In this document: positions 52,428-61,185 of the stretch, in pieces | How positions within the stretch are numbered: position 1 is the first letter of the stretch | Layout: every line of letters begins with the position of its first letter | From: Roseateles puraquae | GTDB lineage: Bacteria > Pseudomonadota > Gammaproteobacteria > Burkholderiales > Burkholderiaceae_C | Direction of reading: 5' to 3' | Length of the DNA: 64,000 bases | Assembly: GCF_002205845.1 (NCBI RefSeq) | Contig: NZ_NISI01000010.1 | Coordinates: 62,001-126,000, forward strand | Position numbers and translations under genes: made by a program | Notes under the pieces: generated by a model | Told to the model about the DNA's origin: nothing | Seen by the model: the letters and a program-made list of their open reading frames with translations, nothing else | The model's database searches: none

Positions 52428-53057
52428 ATGACGCCCCCTGTCTTCAGTACCGAACCGCCTCGGACCGGCACCGGCATGGCTACCCGGCTGGCGAAGGACT
52501 TCGGCTCGTTCGCGGACCTGTCCGCCGTCTACGAAGTCGACAAGGACTACCGCATCGTCCTGGAACACCGGCCCGCAAGCATGACGGCGGTCATCGCACC
52601 GCATGGCGGTGGCATCGAGGCGTACACCTCGGACATCGCCCGGCAGATCGCCGGCCAGGACTTCAGCTACTACCTCTTCGAAGGGCTGCTCAAGGCGGGG
52701 AACTTCGCGGCGTTGCATCTGTCGAGCCATCGTTTCGACGAGGCGAGCTGCCTCGAGCTCTTGAGCGGCTGCGACCACGTGGTCGCCATCCATGGCTGTG
52801 GGCATGAAGGCGAGCGCGTATTGCTAGGAGGCCGGGATGCGGAGCTGCGCCGAGCGATCGGCGACTCGTTGAGGGAAGCCGGCCTAGTCTGCGAGGATGC
52901 CCCTGACGGCCTGGACGCGATGGATGCAAACAACATCTGCAATCGGGGCCGCACCGGGGCCGGTGTGCAGTTCGAGCTGACCTTGGCGCTGCGTCGGTCA
53001 CCACGGCGCGAGCTCCTCATTCGAGCGGTCCGCAGTGTCCTGCAGCGCGCCTCTTGA
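52428..53057 (+). CDS. Poly-gamma-glutamate hydrolase-family (DUF867) protein
   Basis: 209 aa from ATG 52428 (ATG 52476 also possible). The Zn-peptidase motifs of the PGA hydrolase family are visible: MTAVIAPHGGGIEAYTSDIA (His, Glu), SYYLFEGLL, LHLSSHRFDE, and VAIHGCGHEGERVLLGGRDAELRRAI, and finally NICNRGRTGAGVQFELT. Known members come from phages and bacilli and degrade gamma-polyglutamate. Without a signal peptide it would be cytoplasmic here. Its divergent neighbour is an SF2 helicase; whether they form one system is unknown. Confidence 0.82.
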   Translation: MTPPVFSTEPPRTGTGMATRLAKDFGSFADLSAVYEVDKDYRIVLEHRPASMTAVIAPHGGGIEAYTSDIARQIAGQDFSYYLFEGLLKAGNFAALHLSSHRFDEASCLELLSGCDHVVAIHGCGHEGERVLLGGRDAELRRAIGDSLREAGLVCEDAPDGLDAMDANNICNRGRTGAGVQFELTLALRRSPRRELLIRAVRSVLQRAS

Positions 53058-53141
53058 CGCAGTACTTCAACGAAAAGGATCTGCATGACATAGAGCGACT
53101 CGGCGGAATTCTTCGCGTTCCTGAACGAGCGCGATCCGCCT

Positions 53142-53465
53142 GTGGTGGGGGTGGAAGGCAGCGTCCACGTTTTGTCGTGGCGTGCCGTGAGGACGGCATC
53201 CAGCGACCTGCACCTGATGCTGATGCGCGAAGGCGGCGCGGTCCGCAATACCTCGGCAGTGGCTTTCGTGGATGCCGGCCGGCGCGCGCTCGTGACGTCT
53301 TCGGGCGCCTATGTGCTGCACGGCCCACCCGAGGCTGAGCCGGTCACCAAGGACATGCTGCTGGCCAACGCCGCTCGGATCGGACTTGCAGATGCCGAGG
53401 ACGTGAGTGAGGCTCTTTGGTCCGAACTGTGCAGTGCTCGTGCGGTGGGCCGTAGTCCCAGCTGA
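53142..53465 (+). CDS. Small hypothetical protein
   Basis: At least 107 aa from GTG 53142. The frame is open back to a TAG at about 53091 (EFFAFLNERDPPVV), so an alternative non-ATG start upstream may be used. Sequence has alternating hydrophobic strands (VEGSVHVLSWRAV, DLHLMLMREGG, AVAFVDAGRRALVTSSGAYVLHG) compatible with a small beta domain. No family recognised. It follows the PGA-hydrolase-like gene after about 85 bp. Confidence 0.5.
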   Translation: MVGVEGSVHVLSWRAVRTASSDLHLMLMREGGAVRNTSAVAFVDAGRRALVTSSGAYVLHGPPEAEPVTKDMLLANAARIGLADAEDVSEALWSELCSARAVGRSPS

Positions 53466-53522
53466 TCAGGAGCCTGCCTACGCCCGGGCTTGAGGGCCCG
53501 GTCTACCGGGCCGGCCGGTCCG

Positions 53523-55474
53523 CTATGCCTTGGCCGTGATGCCAGGCACTGCGGCGCGAGACGACGGAGTCAGGCACTGGTCCGGCGCGGCGAGAGCGCT
53601 CGCCAAGGTTTGGGCCAACGCAGCATCGCGATGGCGGACGGTGGCGACATGGGCGCCCCGCATCGGACGGATAAGGCGAGCGGTGCTGCGCATGCGCGCC
53701 GCATCGGCAAGCACGATCTGTAGGTTGATGCAGGCGTCGATCGACGTCTGCGGCTCATCGAACCAGATGACCATGAGCCCCGTACTGATCGGTTGGGGGT
53801 CCGACGCTCCGTTCCGCGGCAATGGCACCCGCCTCTCAAGATCCACGAGATAGCGGATGTGAGGCCTGCCACTGGAATCGACGGCGCTCAGCCTGACACA
53901 GATGCCATGCTTGGTGCGCCGACAGTCCGGGTCGCGGTAAAGCCAAGTGCGAAGCTCTCCGTCCACTTTCGCTGGCAGCTTGAAGACGACGGGTTTGTCG
54001 GCGCCGGCCACGCCGGAGTACGGGTCCCAGAAGTCGAGGCTCACTTCGACGTCGCCATCGATGACGATCTTCTTCGGTGAGTGAAGGAGGAGGTCGCGGA
54101 ATTTCAGCAGCTGGTCGTCAAAGGGTGTCTCCACTTCCTCCGTCCCCGAAGCGTCCGCCCCGGGATCGAGCGTCTCGTCGCCCACGATCTTGCCTTTGAT
54201 GGCTCCGCCACGGGGAAGTGGCCGCCCCTTGATGGCAGTCCAGGGGCCTCGGGAAATGCGGCGCCTGGTCCGCTTCTTCTGCTCCACCGGATCGCCGTCG
54301 ATGGGCTTTCGAACCTCGACGTCCAGCAGATTCGGGAAGCGTGCCTTGAGCGCCGCGACGGCCGGAATCTCCGCGGCCCCGGGGCTCCACCCCCCGGGTG
54401 TTTCTTTTACCTCGACATCGCCGGTCGGAGCGATGCCGCTGCCGCCGTTCGGGGGCGGCGGTTCCGGCGGCGGCTCGTCCGTGTCGTCGTACTGCGTGAC
54501 CGTCCTGATGCGGCGTCCACCCTCACGGTAGATTTCCAGGGCGCTCCAGTCCTGTGCGAGGTCGACCGAGAGGATGTGAGTCAACAACAGGTAGTCGCCG
54601 ACCTGCCGGAAAAGCCCGCTCACCTGCAAAGGTCTGGCGAAAGGCGGCCAGACGTCAAAAGGGATCGGCGCCCGGGGCTGGTGCATCCGGGACGCGGTGA
54701 TGGCCTTGAAGATCTGCTGTCCGATGTCGATGGCGTCGGGCTCTTTGAGCAGCGCCGCCAGATAAAGGGCCTCGTCATCGGTCCACTGGCGCCGCACCTC
54801 GATCCGGACGGGATCTGCGTGCAGGTCGCTGTTTGCCGGGTTGTAGAGGTGCATCTCGGGGTTGTGCAGGTGATCCGAGGTGACAGCGTTGATCAGCGTC
54901 GTGGAGATGCCCCAGAAAAACAGGAACAGGGTCGCGGACGGGATCAGAACCTCAGGCATGCCGGCCGTCGCCTTGACCCGGATGAGCTGCGAGTTGTACT
55001 CGGGCGTCTGCGCCAGCGTCGCAGTGAACCGAGAGAGGTTCAGGGCCGCCCGGTCGATCCTCGACGTGTTCCCTGGACTGAGATCGAGGGTCACGGTTTG
55101 CCGCACCAGCTTGTCTGATGCAGTGGCCGGCCTGATCAACCCGCTGTCTCCATCCATGTGTGCCCCGAGGTGAAGCAGGTGCATGTGCGCCAGCGAAACC
55201 AGACGCCGTTCTACGCGCTGCTCCGCTCGAGGCACGTCCGTCAGCAGGAAGTAGGTATGGATGCCCAGTACAGACGCCGCTTCGGCCATTTCCGCGAGCT
55301 TGCCAAACCACAGGACCAGCCAGCGGCCGGAAGGAAGATGAAGCGGGAGTCGGTGCGTTCTTGCCAAGGTCCGGTAATGCATGCGCCGACAGCAGGCGCT
55401 CCAGTGCGTGCCAACTCTCTCACGCACGATTCGACGATCCGGCCAACAAAATCACGGATGCGCCCGGGCCGCAT
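53523..55474 (-). CDS. Large unknown cargo protein with probable N-terminal frameshift
   Basis: About 640 aa, last cargo gene before the right end. The main frame (53523 to about 55325) begins WLVLWFGKLAEMAEAASVLGIHTYFLLTDVPRAEQRVERRLVSLAHMHLLHLGAHMDGDSG, has a strand/helix core, a low-complexity acidic/Pro linker (EPPPEPPPPNGG), a basic run (KKRTRRRISRG), then a beta-rich domain (KIVIDGDVEVSLDFWDPYSGVAG). A second frame upstream (ATG 55474: RPGRIRDFVGRIVESCVRELARTGAPAVGACITGPWQ) has protein-like composition and meets the main frame at about 55328, so a one-base indel may have split the gene. No known domain or signal peptide was recognised. Confidence 0.6.
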
Positions 55475-55649
55475 GCTGACTCGCTCAGAAGTGGCGGTGA
55501 CGCAACGAGCCGGAGGAATGGCAAGGCGGCGGATCATCGCGCGACAAGACCTGACCCCTAACGCCGACGCTGACAGCCGGCTTGGCCCAACGGCATCGTC
55601 AAAAGAAGCACGCCATCGAGCCGATGGGATCGGTGAGCCTCCACAGGTC

Positions 55650-55811
55650 TAAGTCGCAACTTGACCTGAAGGTCGCAACTGAACGCTCGTTGACCTGTCC
55701 GGCGGCGCGCGATTATCGAGAATTACCAACAATTATTGGATCGTTTCCTCGCAAATATTGTTCCCATCTAGCGTTTAACTGACAACTTCGCAAATAGCGA
55801 ACCTGTTGTCA
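55650..55811 (+). repeat. Transposon right end with repeated TnsB-like sites
   Basis: The terminal inverted repeat occupies 55779-55811. The hexamer TCGCAA (TnsB-core-like) occurs at 55654, 55673, 55749 and 55788, two of them as TCGCAAATA. Multiple sites on the right and one clear one on the left give the asymmetry usual for Tn7-like ends. No gene is seen between the large cargo protein and the terminus. Confidence 0.8.
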
Positions 55812-55816
55812 ACCTT
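55812..55816. repeat. Target-site duplication, right copy (ACCTT)
   Basis: Matches 28047-28051 exactly; it is the comM sequence repeated at the far side of the element. Confidence 0.93.
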
Positions 55817-55955
55817 CCTTGGGCAGGTCGGCCGGGGCGAGGTTCACGGTGATGCGCTTGTTGGCAGGAAACGAGAGGCCGCTGTTCTGCAGGGCGGCCC
55901 GCACCCGCTCGCGGGCTTCCTTGACCTCGGTGTCGGCCAGGCCCACCACGGTAAA
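55812..55955 (-). pseudogene. comM: comM, internal 5' fragment (about 48 codons)
   Basis: Encodes [26 protein letters not shown]...[17 protein letters not shown], the conserved N-terminal domain of ComM just before the transposon junction. Upstream of FTVVGL the similarity stops: the expected first about 40 residues (MSLAVVRSRAL-like) are absent and unrelated sequence begins at about 55956. So the gene lost its 5' end in a second event besides the transposon insertion. Confidence 0.9.
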
Positions 55956-56011
55956 GGTCAAGCAATATGTGCCCTGCCATGCGCACGGGTCGATTCGTCG
56001 CCCACTAATGG

Positions 56012-56031
56012 CCCGGCTCACGCCGGGTTTT
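56012..56031 (+). terminator. Possible Rho-independent terminator
   Basis: CCCGGC-TCAC-GCCGGG stem-loop followed by TTTT. No plus-strand gene ends here, so it may be a relic of deleted DNA. Confidence 0.55.
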
Positions 56032-56303
56032 CCACATTCCAACCAGGGCCGGAGTCGGGGCGCAGTGCATCGGGGTTGCTTACGCCTCGCCTCCGGCGCC
56101 GCCTCACGGCGGCTTCCACACCTCCAGGCCCATCTGGATCAGCCGGTTATCCAGGCCTGCAGGGGTGCTTTTGTCGCGCCCGCACGGGTACTGGGCGGCG
56201 CAGCGAGTGGGGCCTGCCGTGTACCAAAAGCCAGAGCGCGCTGGAGGTGCAGGCGGAGGGGCGCCGAGGGTGCCGGACGCCCAAGGCCCGCCCGTTACAA
56301 GAT

Positions 56304-56847
56304 GTGACAACGCCGAACCCTGCGGTTGTCACCGATGGGGAAGGAGTTTCACCGCCGGTGAAATTGATTCGCTCGAATGGTGAATACTTCTCACCAATAG
56401 GAAACTGCTATGGGCGAAGGATATTCACCAGCAGTGAAGAAAGCTCTCCACAGGCGATATTCGGGATGCTCGCGAAGTGCAAGTAACTCTGGGCATGAGG
56501 GCCCCTTGAATAAATCGCGTGTTTAGGCGGTGTATACAGGGGGTGCTCGGCGGGCGAGCGATCCGCCAAGTATCAGCTCGAGAATCCACGCAAAGGTTAT
56601 GCACAGCAGCCCGCGGGGCGATATTCGCCAGCTCAATAGATTCCTTCAATAGTGAAGGTCCTTCCGGCAGTGAGTAGTATGCGCCGGCAGTGTTGGGGCT
56701 CCACCCTCGGTGGCGGGCGTCCACCGGCGGTGACGACTCTTCGCCCTCGGTGACGCTTGTGCGCTCCGCGTCCAGGCCCATCACCGCGAGTGAAATCGCA
56801 GCGCTCGATCCAGGCCCCACGGCCCGTAATCGCGCACCCTCGGTGCC
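56304..56847. repeat. Array of short CACC/GGTG-type palindromes
   Basis: At least ten short inverted repeats within 550 bp: GTGACAAC(13)GTTGTCAC at 56304-56332, TTTCACCGCCGGTGAAA at 56347-56363, TGGTGA(7)TCACCA at 56378-56396, TTCACCAGCAGTGAA at 56424-56438, CCTTCAATAGTGAAGG at 56643-56658, then CACC-N3-GGTG forms at about 56701, 56721, 56742, 56780 and 56835. No gene covers them. Confidence 0.75.
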
Positions 56848-56853
56848 ACGCGC

Positions 56854-56929
56854 GCGTAGCAAAAGCCAGGCATCCAGGCCCGCGTGTAGCAATGGCCAGG
56901 CGCCCCGCAGGCGTGTAGCAAAAGCCAGG
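56854..56929 (+). repeat. Iteron-like direct repeats (GTGTAGCAAAAGCCAGG)
   Basis: Three 17-bp copies at 56854 (GCGTAGCAAAAGCCAGG), 56884 (GTGTAGCAATGGCCAGG) and 56913 (GTGTAGCAAAAGCCAGG), spaced 30 and 29 bp, plus a diverged copy at 56219-56234 (GTGTACCAAAAGCCAG). Spacing near three helical turns resembles binding sites of a replication or partition protein, but no such gene is in the window. Confidence 0.7.
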
Positions 56930-58421
56930 GCTCAGCGCTTCAAGTGGACATGGCCGGGCCGGGCCTAGCGGCCCAATGCGTAGGGGTCCTGAGGCTCAGT
57001 TTGTGGAGCCGAGCTGGCGCTCCAGCTGCAGGCGGTGTGCGCGTGCGCCGGGGGGGTGGTGGCGGGCACCACTTGGTTCGAGCTGCAGGCCGGGCACATG
57101 AGCTTCGCCTTGCCGATGCCCATCCTTCGCCCGATGGAATACAGCAGCCGGATGCCGGCGCTACGCCATGAACGCATAGCGCACACAGCCCAACCCCCCT
57201 CCCAGCGCAGAGCCGAGAGGAGTGGACCTCTGGTACACGACAGCCCGGCGGGCAGCGCAGATGGCGCCGCGCCAGCAGCAAAAGCGGCGCCACGCATGAG
57301 CCCAGATGGGCTTGCCGGGACCGCCTGCGAGACGCCACCCGAGGGGCTATGCACCGCTTCAGATCGCGGCTGCAAGGGCCTACTGCGCGCGAGATTTGGG
57401 CTCCGGCTTGAGGGGCGCAGGGGCTCAAACTGGCGGCTCGAAGAGGCGTCCAGCGGGCCTTGAGGGTGCACATCGGAGAGGTGTCTCAGCTGCGTTTCGA
57501 GGGGGCGAAGGGCTCCGACGAGCCGCCGCGAGGGCACCGGGAGAGATGGCTTTGGTTCGATCCAGCAGGGGCAAACCAGGGCGCCGCGCGGATGGTTCAG
57601 ACACGTAGGTGTGCGGCGTAGCCAGAGTCGCTATGGCGGGACGCGGGGCCTGCCGGGCAAGGGAGATTTTGAAGCTGAGCACGCTTGGCAGCCCGTAGGG
57701 TAGTCGACCTCTCCGACGTTTGAGTAGAGTCATTCAGCCTGCCTCAGCTCTCCGACCTCTTGGGCGCGCGCAGATTGACAGTTAGGCAGAAGCCAGGCAA
57801 TCGCCGGTTTCCGCCCTGATGCTGGCGCTCTGCAGCGCAACGCTGAATGCCTGGTATTCGCTCGATTGCACGACGGCGGCTGGAGCGTTTTTTCTTGCGT
57901 GCGGCGCCACCAGCCGTCTTTACTCGCGGCGACGCCGGCAGCTACTCCACATGCTCCACCGGCGTCTCCACCGGCGTGTACGTTGCCTGCTCCATAGGCT
58001 GCACCAGCTGGCGCCTACAACTGTGCTCTGTCAGCTGACGTGCATCTACCCGTGGCGGGCTCCGTCGCCGTCGCCATCGCCCGTCGAAATGTCAATACCA
58101 ACCTGAGGACTGCAACCGCTTCAGTCACCAGCGCCAGACACGCGACATGCGCGAGTTGATGCACGGGTCGATAGCCTGCTGCGCATAACAGGTCAGGCAT
58201 GCAAGCGTATCGTTCCTACCGGTGGGCACTCGTGGCAAGATTGGTACTTCAGCCAGACGAGTGGCATAGCTGTGGTCTAGGGTTAAGTACCGTTGACCGT
58301 CGGCGAAAAACACTGTACATAGATACAGCACTCCCGCGCGTCAGCTGCCAACGCCCCGGCGCGTACAACGCCGATTCGTTGGGGAGGGCGAACACGGGGC
58401 GGCGTAAGTGCGTCGTCGGAT
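56930..58421. other. Degenerate accessory sequence without convincing genes
   Basis: About 1.5 kb. Open frames here overlap on all strands, are Arg/Ser/Pro/Ala-rich and show no family similarity. One minus-strand frame ends with a possible CPAC zinc-knuckle-like stretch (KAKLMCPACSSNQVVP, about 57070-57130) that could be a relic of a short mobile-element gene. No RNA gene, CRISPR or full IS was seen. Confidence 0.5.
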
Positions 58422-58451
58422 ATGAGAACGAGAAATCTCCGCGCGACGGAC

Positions 58452-59665
58452 ATGCAAGCATTCCGATTTGTCGACCTCTTTGCAGGCCTGGGTGGTTTCC
58501 ATCTGGCGCTCGCCCGCATGGGCGGCCAATGCGTCTTCGCGGCCGAATGGAAAGAACACCTGCGTGACCTGTACCTGAAGAATCACGGCCTAAGGCCCGC
58601 AGGCGACATCACGCAGGTTCATCCCAATGAAGTGCCTGACCATGATGTGCTGACGGCTGGGTTCCCCTGCCAGCCGTTTTCGAAGGCTGGCGAGCAACTC
58701 GGTTTCGAGTGCACCGAGCAGGGTAATCTGTTCTTCAACGTCGCAGCGATTCTCAAGGCAAAGAAGCCTAGATTCTTCATCCTCGAGAACGTCCCAAACT
58801 TGCTTAAGCACGATGAGGGTCGAACCTGGGAGGAAATCCAGAAAATCCTAGGACCTGGGGACGAAGGGCTTGGCTATAACATCCGTGCGGAACGACTGTC
58901 GCCTCACCAGTTCGGCATTCCGCAGATTCGGGAGCGCGTTTACATCGTCGGCTCTCTACTGCCGCTTGACGACTTTGCCTGGCCCATTACCAGCAAAGAC
59001 GAGACCAACATCGACACTGTGCTTGACGAAAGCCCGAGCGATGCCAAGCAGCTGTCGGCACAGGTTAAAGAGTGCCTCGAAGTCTGGGACGAGTTCTTGA
59101 AGGCTTGCCCGGAGAACGTCGAGTTACCGTACTTCCCGTTGTGGTCTATGGAATGGGGTGCCACCTACCCCTACGAGACGACCACCCCGCATGCGCTACG
59201 GACGATTTACGGCAAGGACGGCCTGGTTGGTTTCAAGGGCAGCCACGGAAGCAAGGTCGGCACGTTCAAAACGCTGGAGGGGCGCTGGGAAGCCCTACCT
59301 AGTCATGCGCGGAGCGCAGACATGACCTTTCCCAAGTGGAAGCAGGACTTCATTCGGCAAAACCGACAGTTCTATGAGGACAACAGGGCCTGGATCGACC
59401 CCTGGCTACCGAAGATATTGAAGTTCCCATCAAGCCTTCAAAAGTTCGAGTGGAACGTCAAGGGCGGCAACCGCAACATCTGGGACTACGTCATCCAGTT
59501 TCGTGCATCCGGCGTGCGCGTAAAGCGGCGCACCACCGCGCCGAGCTTGATCGCCATGACAGACACGCAGGTACCCATCATCGGCTGGCAACGGCGCTAC
59601 ATGACTCCGCGCGAGTGCGCGCGACTTCAAAGCATGGACGGCCTCAAAGCGTTACCGTACTCGCG
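58452..59665 (+). pseudogene. dcm: C5-cytosine DNA methyltransferase, 3'-truncated
   Basis: About 405 codons of a Dcm-type methylase. Motifs: [15 protein letters not shown] (7-20), [10 protein letters not shown] with catalytic Cys73, VI ENVPNL (112-117), [14 protein letters not shown], and the late [18 protein letters not shown]. The final motif X (ALGNAVN) that should follow is missing; after about 59665 the frame reads unrelated Arg/Pro-rich sequence to a stop at 59843, while another frame becomes coding-like. A deletion has thus fused the gene to the remains of a downstream gene. ATG 58452 begins the conserved domain; ATG 58422 is an alternative. Confidence 0.88.
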
Positions 59666-59910
59666 AGGCCGGTCACGGCCTGCAAGCTACCCATCGGTAT
59701 GCCCCCATCAACCAATACTTCAGCCAGAGCGCCGGAACGTTGAACGACCGCGACCACTGCTTCTCAGACCGTATCAGCCTGCAGTTGCGTCGATTCGACT
59801 TGGGGACGCAGCAACGGACCCAGACGGCCGCCGACATCCATGACGTAACTTGGTTTGCCCTCAATGTGCCCGAGAAGCTGCGCAAGTCACTGCTCATCGA
59901 GGAGCGTTGA
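59666..59910 (+). pseudogene. 3' remnant of an upstream gene fused to dcm
   Basis: Shifted by one base relative to dcm, a frame of about 80 codons reads [19 protein letters not shown]...DVTWFALNVPEKLRKSLLIEER and ends TGA directly before the start of the PD-(D/E)XK gene. It has no start codon of its own. In related loci the gene at this place encodes a Z1-domain protein, so it is probably its C-terminus; that identity is inference from gene order. Confidence 0.55.
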
Positions 59911-60876
59911 TTGAGCCTGTTCGCTTCATTCCAAGCGTTGCCGTTGGCGACGTCTGCTATCGAATTCTCAGCATTGCCCCTGCCCGGCCCGAGAGGAGAC
60001 TTCCTGGCCAAGGCAGGCGACGGTGGCCCGGTGTTCCTTTTGAAGGACTCAAGCCCCGCGAGCTACTCGCCAGCCATCGAACTCAAGCACGTCTACGTGC
60101 AGTTTCACAGCACATGCCGGGTGACCGCGGACAGCGGCGCGGTCGAAGGCCAATTCGCGGTCATCTCGTGCGATGCCAGCGTTTCTGAACTCCATGAAGT
60201 ATTCATCCGCTGCCTCGCCGCTGCCATCGAGCAGTTACCCATCAACGCGGCAACGGCGGACCTGCAACGATGCCTTCAGTCGCTCCTTGACCTGTTTCGT
60301 GCCCTGGGTCGGCCCAGCAATCGTGAAGTAACGGGCCTCTGGGCCGAACTCTTCGTCATTGCACGGAGCAAGAACATCGCCCAGGCCCTCCGTACCTGGC
60401 ATGCAGACCAGTTCGAACGCTTCGATTTCTCCTGGCCTTCAGGGTGCCTTGAAGTGAAAGCCGCCGTCAGCGAGTTGCGACAGCACGAGTTCGCACTTGA
60501 GCAACTGATGCCGCCACTTGGCGGGGCCGGATATGTCGCCTCAGTGCTCTTGCAGAACCAAAGTGGTGGCGTCGGGGTCGTCGACCTGGCTAACGAGATA
60601 GAAGCCGGGGTCGCCGGCGAGCCCCTCCTGCGACAAAAGCTCTGGGAGAGCATCGCCGCCGCGCTCGGGAGCGACTTCTCAGAGCGCCTGGACCGTCGGT
60701 TCGACCCGTCGTATGCCGAACGCAGCCTGGTCGTCTTTGCGATGGCTGACCTGCCAGCGCCCGATCAGCCTGGTGACGCCCGCATTACCGCCGTCCGTTT
60801 TCGCGCTGACCTTTCGACGGTGGCCAGTTCGCTGGGCAGCAGCGGCAGAGCTGTTCTCGATTCTCTGTTCAACTAG
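59911..60876 (+). CDS. PD-(D/E)XK motif protein (DUF4420-like)
   Basis: 321 aa. TTG start directly after the preceding stop (TGATTG), with GAGGAG upstream, so translation was coupled to the lost gene. The nuclease core shows Glu146 (TGLWAELFVIARS), Asp172 (RFDFSW) and Glu181-x-Lys183 (CLEVKAAVSELRQHEFALEQL), the pattern of the PD-(D/E)XK family found in dcm/ATPase/Z1/PD-(D/E)XK/AIPR restriction-type loci. Without its partners it is probably non-functional, though the frame itself is intact. Confidence 0.82.
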   Translation: MSLFASFQALPLATSAIEFSALPLPGPRGDFLAKAGDGGPVFLLKDSSPASYSPAIELKHVYVQFHSTCRVTADSGAVEGQFAVISCDASVSELHEVFIRCLAAAIEQLPINAATADLQRCLQSLLDLFRALGRPSNREVTGLWAELFVIARSKNIAQALRTWHADQFERFDFSWPSGCLEVKAAVSELRQHEFALEQLMPPLGGAGYVASVLLQNQSGGVGVVDLANEIEAGVAGEPLLRQKLWESIAAALGSDFSERLDRRFDPSYAERSLVVFAMADLPAPDQPGDARITAVRFRADLSTVASSLGSSGRAVLDSLFN

Positions 60877-60989
60877 GGGTTGGTAGCAGCATCTGCGGGT
60901 TGGCGCATGCAACCTTGCCATCACATGCCTCAAGCAGCGTCAGCTGCGGCCACCAGTTCTGCCACGGACCGCGGGACGCGCGCCCATTC

Positions 60990-61141
60990 GTCGCTCCACC
61001 GACTCGCGCAACGAAGCCCGGGCCGATGTATTCAACTACATCGAGATGTTCTGCAACCCCAGGCCGCGTCACGACACGGCCGGCGACACTTTGCCGGTCG
61101 AGTTCAAACGACGTCATTCCCATCGGCTCACGGGTGTCTAG
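60990..61141 (+). pseudogene. IS3-family transposase (orfB) 3' remnant
   Basis: The frame ending at TAG 61139-61141 reads NEARADVFNYIEMFCNPRPRHDTAGDTLPVEFKRRH, the standard C-terminus of IS3-family OrfB (…ADVFNYIEMFYNRQRRHG...SPVEFE). The catalytic core and rest of the IS are gone; 60877-60990 shows no other gene. The antisense frame over it is a shadow. Confidence 0.85.
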
Positions 61142-61185
61142 GAAACCCGGGGCGATTCGTTTGGCGTCCGCGCCTTCCATTCCGC

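Larger units (their letters stand above)
28052..55811 (+). mobile_element. Complete 27.8-kb Tn7-like transposon (TnsABC + TniQ) inserted in comM
   Basis: Boundaries are read directly. The left end starts TGACAGGAGG after host ACCTT; the right end, read inwards, starts TGACAACAGG next to a second ACCTT. The two 33-bp termini agree at 26 positions, with a shared core TATTTGCGAAGTT. Removal restores the comM codons for DLPKEGGRFDLP. The left end encodes TnsA, TnsB, TnsC and TniQ in one direction; cargo follows: nickel/cobalt, manganese and magnesium homeostasis, then a defence-like island. Only one TniQ/TnsD-type protein and no TnsE or CRISPR genes are present, so site-specific insertion into comM is the likely mode. 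comM is a known target of heteromeric-transposase elements such as Tn6022/AbaR in Acinetobacter. Confidence 0.95.

Noticed and set aside
55158-55652. 164-codon plus-strand frame near the right end
   Set aside because: Arg-rich composition; opposite protein-like minus frames.
56304-56929. CRISPR array or integron attC array
   Set aside because: Repeats vary too much, spacing is irregular, no Cas or IntI genes; attC core sites not recognised.
56965-57537. 190-codon minus frame in the gene-free region
   Set aside because: Ser/Arg/Pro/Ala-rich, no family match; only a CPAC-like stretch is noted as a possible relic.
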